A stretch of 64,000 nucleotides of DNA from contig JAPFBL010000049.1 in assembly GCA_026182355.1 (NCBI GenBank), positions 2,622,501 through 2,686,500 on the forward strand, written 5' to 3'. Made by a program: the position numbers and the translations under genes. Origin of the DNA: Hermatobates lingyangjiaoensis (lineage: Eukaryota > Arthropoda > Insecta > Hemiptera > Hermatobatidae). The notes under the pieces were generated by a model, which had not been told where the DNA came from, did not search any database, and worked only from the letters and a program-made list of their open reading frames with translations. The number at the start of each line of letters is the position of its first letter. The first letter of the stretch is position 1. Positions 59,428 through 64,000 of the stretch are shown piece by piece.

Positions 59428-59690
59428 TTAAAGGTCCATAACTTCGCTTCTGCACTGAATTATCACTCTATTCAGAGCCTATATTTTAAGTTAGACATAC
59501 ACAAATCTAGTGTCAAAGTTTCAGCTCGCTATGTCTCATGGTGGCTGATTTTACTTGGCTTTAAACGTCCATAACTTCACTTCTACGTTGAATTTCGAAT
59601 CAATTCAGAGCCTATATTTTATGTCAGACACACAAATCTACTATCAAAGTTTCAGCTTGATATGTCTTATGGTGGCTGAGTTTACTTGTG
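59428..59690. repeat. Tandem duplication, two 133-bp units
   Basis: Both units contain GTCCATAACTTC, TTCAGAGCCTATATTTTA and a CAAAGTTTCAGCT block. It lies in the noncoding part of the Helitron remnant. Confidence 0.8.
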
Positions 59691-59780
59691 ACAAAATTTT
59701 GCGGACAAACCGACGAACCGACAAACTGACAAACCGACAAGCGAACAGAAATTTTTTTAAGGGGGGATTCGGTTTCTCTA

Positions 59781-60957
59781 ATGCATGAAAGGTAAAGAAA
59801 ACTTGAAATGAGTCAGTTCTAAGCAATGTACAGACAAAATCATTCTTCTATTTATATTGATTTACAAAATAAATAAACGTAATTAGTTTAAAGTAAATAT
59901 TATTGGGAAATATAAATTTAATATCTTGAAAAGATATTGCATTTCCTTTTAAAGAATGATAAAATGAAGGAAATTTATAAAGAAACAATACGACACATTT
60001 ACACTATGAGGCTCATTCGTGTGTAAAACATAAATTTGTTCAATCAAAGATTCTGGACTGTAGCGTCGCCACAAACTTAAAATTAGTAATGCTTTCAGTA
60101 AATGCACGGAAAGATTTTTTTTCAATAATACCCAAGGATAATTGGATTTTTACTACACCAAATCTACATACCTATCCAATATCATTACGATTTTCAGTTT
60201 GACTTAAAAATTACCGATAAACACACCCAGAGACACATATGCATACATAATGACATATGGGTTCAGTGGTAGGTTCTGTTTAACAGTTAACAGCTATATC
60301 CGTTAACTCGTTTAATATATTTTCTTTATTATCGCTCTACTTTAATCAGCTAACAAAAGAAACGAACGTAAAAAAAATCAGTCATTGTATTGGTACACGA
60401 AACAATTCTGTTACCGTAACAATATATCACACCATACCAATAACATACTTATATTTTAAAGTTACAATAATTTATGCTATACACATATTAAATTACTCCT
60501 CTATTATTTAAATAAAGTGGTACGATATAGTAAATATAGATGTATTGCCCCTGGCAAATGATATATCATTAGCTGAAATATGCATTTCTGAATAGTATTC
60601 AGAATAATAGGTAAACATTGTAATGCGGTTTGGATAACAAATTAACTTCTTTTTAGCCCTTCAAAACTTTTTTTTGAAAATATTACAGGGCAATAATTAT
60701 TTCAGTTGGATGCTGATAAAAAATATTATAGGTTAATGTAAACAAATGTGAAAGTAAAGTAGAATGGTCTTATTCTAATTACAAATATAAGTTTTAGGAT
60801 TGTGTCACCTGCTCAAATGAACCAAGTTTGTAGCAATTTATTTTGTAGCATAGAAATTTCAGGTAGATGACGCATACAAAGATTTTATGTTCTAATAGTT
60901 GTAGTTTTGAAAAAAATTCTGAATTCATAGAATGTACTATAATAATTCTTTTCTTTA
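59781..60957. other. AT-rich DNA
   Basis: No supported feature is seen. Confidence 0.45.
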
Positions 60958-60960
60958 AAG

Positions 60961-61120
60961 AAATGTTGCCTAAAAACTATGCAGTTCAGTTTCCTAAAGT
61001 GGGATATTTTTTGTGTTTTAATCCGCCAAACGGTGGGACCTGTATTGTGTTAACTAGCTCTTTGAGTCAATCAAAAGTCAGAATTTTATGCTATATTTTA
61101 ATGTTAAATCATAACTAACC
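60961..61120 (+). other. Possible exon of an unknown plus-strand gene
   Basis: An acceptor-like TTCTTTTCTTTAAAG precedes an open frame MLPKNYAVQFPKVGYFLC followed by FNPPNGGTCIVLT. The stretch reads like a folded protein, and the VQFPKVGYFL phrase faintly recalls the connector domain of MutS homologues. No second exon was found, so no function is assigned. Confidence 0.25.
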
Positions 61121-62199
61121 ATTAGTATTATTGAAAAAATTTAGGAATTTATTACTTAATAATTATGTCACGTACATAATAACTGGGAAATTTCAACTTG
61201 CTAGTATTAGTAGTTTATGAGAAAAAGACATTGCGTCTAAAACACCTAAGGGGCAGTGAAGTAGATTTTTCATGAGACAATACTGTCCAAGAATTGTAGA
61301 GTACATCTACACTCTAGGGGCTATGTTTTGTAGAACATCAAAATCGAGTGGTGTAACCTGTAGCATGTTCACAGCTATTTGGGATACTCACCTACGCAAC
61401 ACTATTCTGCACTACGTAACTCTATTCTATTCAACACGCAACGCACCCACTCACCAACCACCCTCCCACGCGCATGCACACATACCATCATCAAAAAAAA
61501 ACCTGAAAATGGAACCTCAAAACTAATAGATCCCTAATATTAGAGATATTTGCTATAACTTATGGTTACATCTTTTTTATAATTAGAAAAATGTTTTAAG
61601 TGGATTGGAATAAATTAAACAATCAAATTGATTATCAATGGGTTTGGTAACATATTTACCACAATAACGTTGAGTATAGATCATTCCAAATTTTTTATAT
61701 TTTAGATGTAAAATACTTTAAAATTTATGGAAATATATTTTAATGAATTAACATTTATTATGATTGTAATTGTAAATGGTAATACAGCTATAGCTATAAT
61801 AATTACTATAGTTGTTTAATATGAAAGAGTTAAACCTAAATTTTTAAATTAAATTTTATCATGCCATTTTGAGCAGCACTTAAATTTATGGTGAAATCGA
61901 AATAAAACATATTTTTATACAAAAATTGATGAGCATTATAGAATAAAAACTATTTTTAATGAAAAATCTGTCATGTAAATATCGATCTTCGTTTAGAAAT
62001 ATGGTTCGAAAAAAAAAGGAAATAAGCAAGTTTCTGTCTTTCAATATGTTTGCAGCTGTAAAACTATTTTTTTTGTAAGGTGTAACAGGTGTCAGAGAGA
62101 ATAAAGGGCTCCGATATATGGAAACACTACTCGCTCCTAATTAATTAACATATCTTCGTTAAACTCTGATCCATTTGGTGTCTGCTGGTCATTTCATCA
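61121..62199. other. AT-rich DNA
   Basis: No supported feature is seen. Confidence 0.45.
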
Positions 62200-62420
62200 C
62201 ACCGGTTAGTTATTTTTACTTTATGCTAAGTAAAGTACAGTAATCATGAGAAAACTGTAGTGCGAAATTATAATCGATTTAATAGTTTAAGCTCCCTTGA
62301 GTACATTTTTCAAGTTTTTATTTTGTTTGTGGGTCTGTGTGGGTGCGTGTGTTTTCAAAAGCTTGTGGACACGCTACAAGTCATACCATTAGATCTAAAA
62401 AAATTGATACACCCTAAAAT
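62200..62420 (+). repeat. Dispersed repeat shared with 46170-46430
   Basis: Second copy of the repeat beside the first Helitron, with TAAGTAAAGTACAGTAATC and AAAAGCTTGTGGACACGCTAC. Sequence up to about 62510 may belong to it. Confidence 0.5.
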
Positions 62421-62859
62421 AGCATTCACAGAGATGTGCTGCATAGTTTTTGGGCGGTATTGTATCATATGAAAGCGACTTTTCATGTGGCCCATGCTGA
62501 CAGGTTATGTTTAGTTCATTGTTTTATTTACATAATAACAAGCATATCTGACGATATTTAGGGGTAACTAGTTCCTACTTTGACAACTGGCCCTTATAAA
62601 GTAGGCCATATTGTTTTTGGTTTTTGGACAATTTTGTTTAAGGACAACGAAAAAATAATATAAATAAATGCATGTATATTGTTAGTACCACAGAGGTTGG
62701 TAAAGATAATATTATTGTAAACTTCCGTCATACCTCATATTATCTCTGGACTTGAATTGCGAAAGAAGAATAACAGATTAAAAAAAAATAGATTGGAAAT
62801 TTAGGTATAGATTGATACTATTTATTTAAATTGATATTTATATCCCTGACTTCCGTAAC

Positions 62860-62990
62860 ATAAATTTAGTTCCATTGCTGATGCAGCCTTTGAGAAATTG
62901 CACGAGGCCATCGAAATATAGTATTGAGTTGCTGTTTCATTTTTGTGTTGTGTGTTCTTTTTGTGAATATAGTTTATATATATATATATA
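62860..62990 (+). mobile_element. Decayed family C tail
   Basis: Ends TCGAAATATAGTATTGAGTT and then AATATAGTTTATATATA, matching the tail of the 28435-28910 element. The CTGATGA box is lost (TTGCACGA). Confidence 0.55.
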
Positions 62991-63440
62991 AATGATCAAA
63001 CCACATTATGAAAAGGGGAAAAAAGACTAAGATCTTTGAACCGTAACAAGCGGTCTTCGTTAGAGTCAAAAACCCAACTGAGGGTTTCGGTTGGTCAAAA
63101 AATTTCAGAGTTAAAAACTGAGTTCGGTTTTTGCCTCTGACGAAGACCGCTGGTTACGGTTGAAAGATCTTAGTCTTTTTTCCTCTTTTCATATTGTGGT
63201 TTGATCTTTGATTCTTATTTCACGTGTTTATGTGAAATAACAATCAATGATCAAACCACAATATGAAATGGAAAAATAAAAGACTAAGATGTTTCAACCG
63301 TAATTTGCGGTCTTCGTCAGAGTCAAAACTCAACTGAGTTTTGGGTTTTGAGTCAGTTGGGTTTTGACTCTGACGAAGACAGCTTGTTAAGGTTGAAAGG
63401 TCTTAGTCTTTTTTTCCCATTTCATATTGTGATTTGATCA
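62991..63440. mobile_element. Four family A copies in alternating orientation
   Basis: Minus (62991-63080), plus (63122-63238), minus (63216-63336) and plus (63353-63440) copies. The second and third overlap at the near-palindromic ATTTCACGTGTTTATGTGAAAT. The outer pairs meet at their ribozyme ends. Several cores keep CTGACGA and GAAA; the last copy has AGGTCT instead of AGATCT as stem III. The array is bounded by TA-rich DNA on both sides. Confidence 0.75.
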
Positions 63441-64000
63441 TATATATAAATCAAACATTCATCTCTTATCATTCAATTTAATAGACTTTGGTTTGTTTCA
63501 TGAAGAAAATATACAAAAATACTATAATAGTGCTTATTACCTGACATGAAAAACAGACCTCGAGATAATAAGCATAAACTTTATATATGTAACTTCATAA
63601 AATAAAATGAAAAGAGTTACTGCGAAAATATAGGCCGAAATTTTATGAAAACTTCAAGGTGTGGCAATTGCAAATGAGAGCATAAAATGGTTTTGATTTT
63701 AATTTTATGTGACGAAATTTATTTAAATAATTAGAATATAAAATAAAAATATATCGTTAGCTGTATGTAAGGACTAAAAGTACTCAGATATGACTTAGCA
63801 GTATAAGAGAAGAAATACTTGACATCTGGTAGAAGATAATCTTTTTCTGCAGTAGGTTAAGTGTTGGAGGTGGTAGGAATGCTGGTATGGGGAGGATGCC
63901 CTTTGTACTACACCTCCATGCCATCTGGCATCCTATCCGGTTACCTCTTCTATTTGCATGCGAATGAAGCTATTCTATATCTAACAACTGTCAGTTCCTC
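63441..64000. other. AT-rich DNA ending in a GC-richer stretch
   Basis: Positions 63855-63960 are GC-richer (GGTGGTAGGAATGCTGG and following) and may be the start of another repeat that runs out of the window. No gene is supported. Confidence 0.35.

Larger units (their letters stand above)
58523..59780 (-). mobile_element. Helitron remnant with intact 3' end
   Basis: On the minus strand the element ends CTAG at 58526-58523 followed by T. A CCGTC-AAA-GACGG hairpin lies about ten bases before it. This is the standard Helitron 3' terminus and insertion site. Upstream are a helicase fragment (58631-59215), two 133-bp tandem units (59428-59560 and 59561-59690) and an 8-bp tandem repeat of the GACAAACC type (about 59704-59741). 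The 5' end is not located precisely. Confidence 0.75.

Overview
This is a strongly AT-rich eukaryotic nuclear window with long introns. It is most likely from an arthropod, probably an insect. The evidence is canonical GT-AG introns, animal-type genes, a small (TTAGG)-type tract, and a mix of R1/Jockey-like LINE, Helitron, hAT and Penelope-like debris. There is no bacterial, organellar or viral gene content.

Two host genes can be reconstructed, both on the minus strand. (1) A nine-exon ric3 gene encodes an ER chaperone of nicotinic acetylcholine receptors. It runs from the start codon at 44750 to the stop at 8076, 481 residues over 36.7 kb, with one 22.7 kb intron (8965-31700). Its 357-bp exon 2 has the same phase at both ends and can be skipped without a frameshift; it adds a six-cysteine 119-residue segment between the two membrane spans. 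(2) A two-exon Sirt4 gene (54183-55587, 296 residues) encodes a mitochondrial NAD-dependent sirtuin with all core motifs present.

The rest is noncoding DNA and transposon remains. Positions 1-8 kb hold a GC-rich element end, a GC-rich double-hairpin island, an R1/Jockey-like LINE with its reverse transcriptase deleted, and an 81-bp insertion with an 11-bp target duplication. The large ric3 intron holds a hAT-like MITE, two tandem copies of a repeat, and a cluster (25.4-30.2 kb) of short elements in inverted pairs flanked by TA microsatellites. The 45-49 kb region holds a broken Helitron, a minisatellite of about 80 bp period and two adjacent hairpins. The 52-53 kb region is a decayed tandem array. 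The 56-64 kb region holds a solo copy of the short element, a hAT MITE with a perfect 8-bp duplication, a second Helitron with a recognisable 3' end, and another cluster of the short elements.

The most interesting signal is the short element. Its repeated core folds as a small type I hammerhead ribozyme: CTGANGA and GAAA boxes, a stem II, a stem I with an internal loop, and a self-complementary stem III AGATCT. This matches the small hammerheads known from Penelope-like retroelements that cleave as dimers. One solo copy is flanked by a direct repeat of about 13-15 bp, as expected for a retrotransposed short RNA. A second repeat family carries a separate hammerhead-like core (30080-30123) whose stem III would be the palindrome ATAT; a third (27.1-27.5 kb) carries GAA-ACGT-Y.
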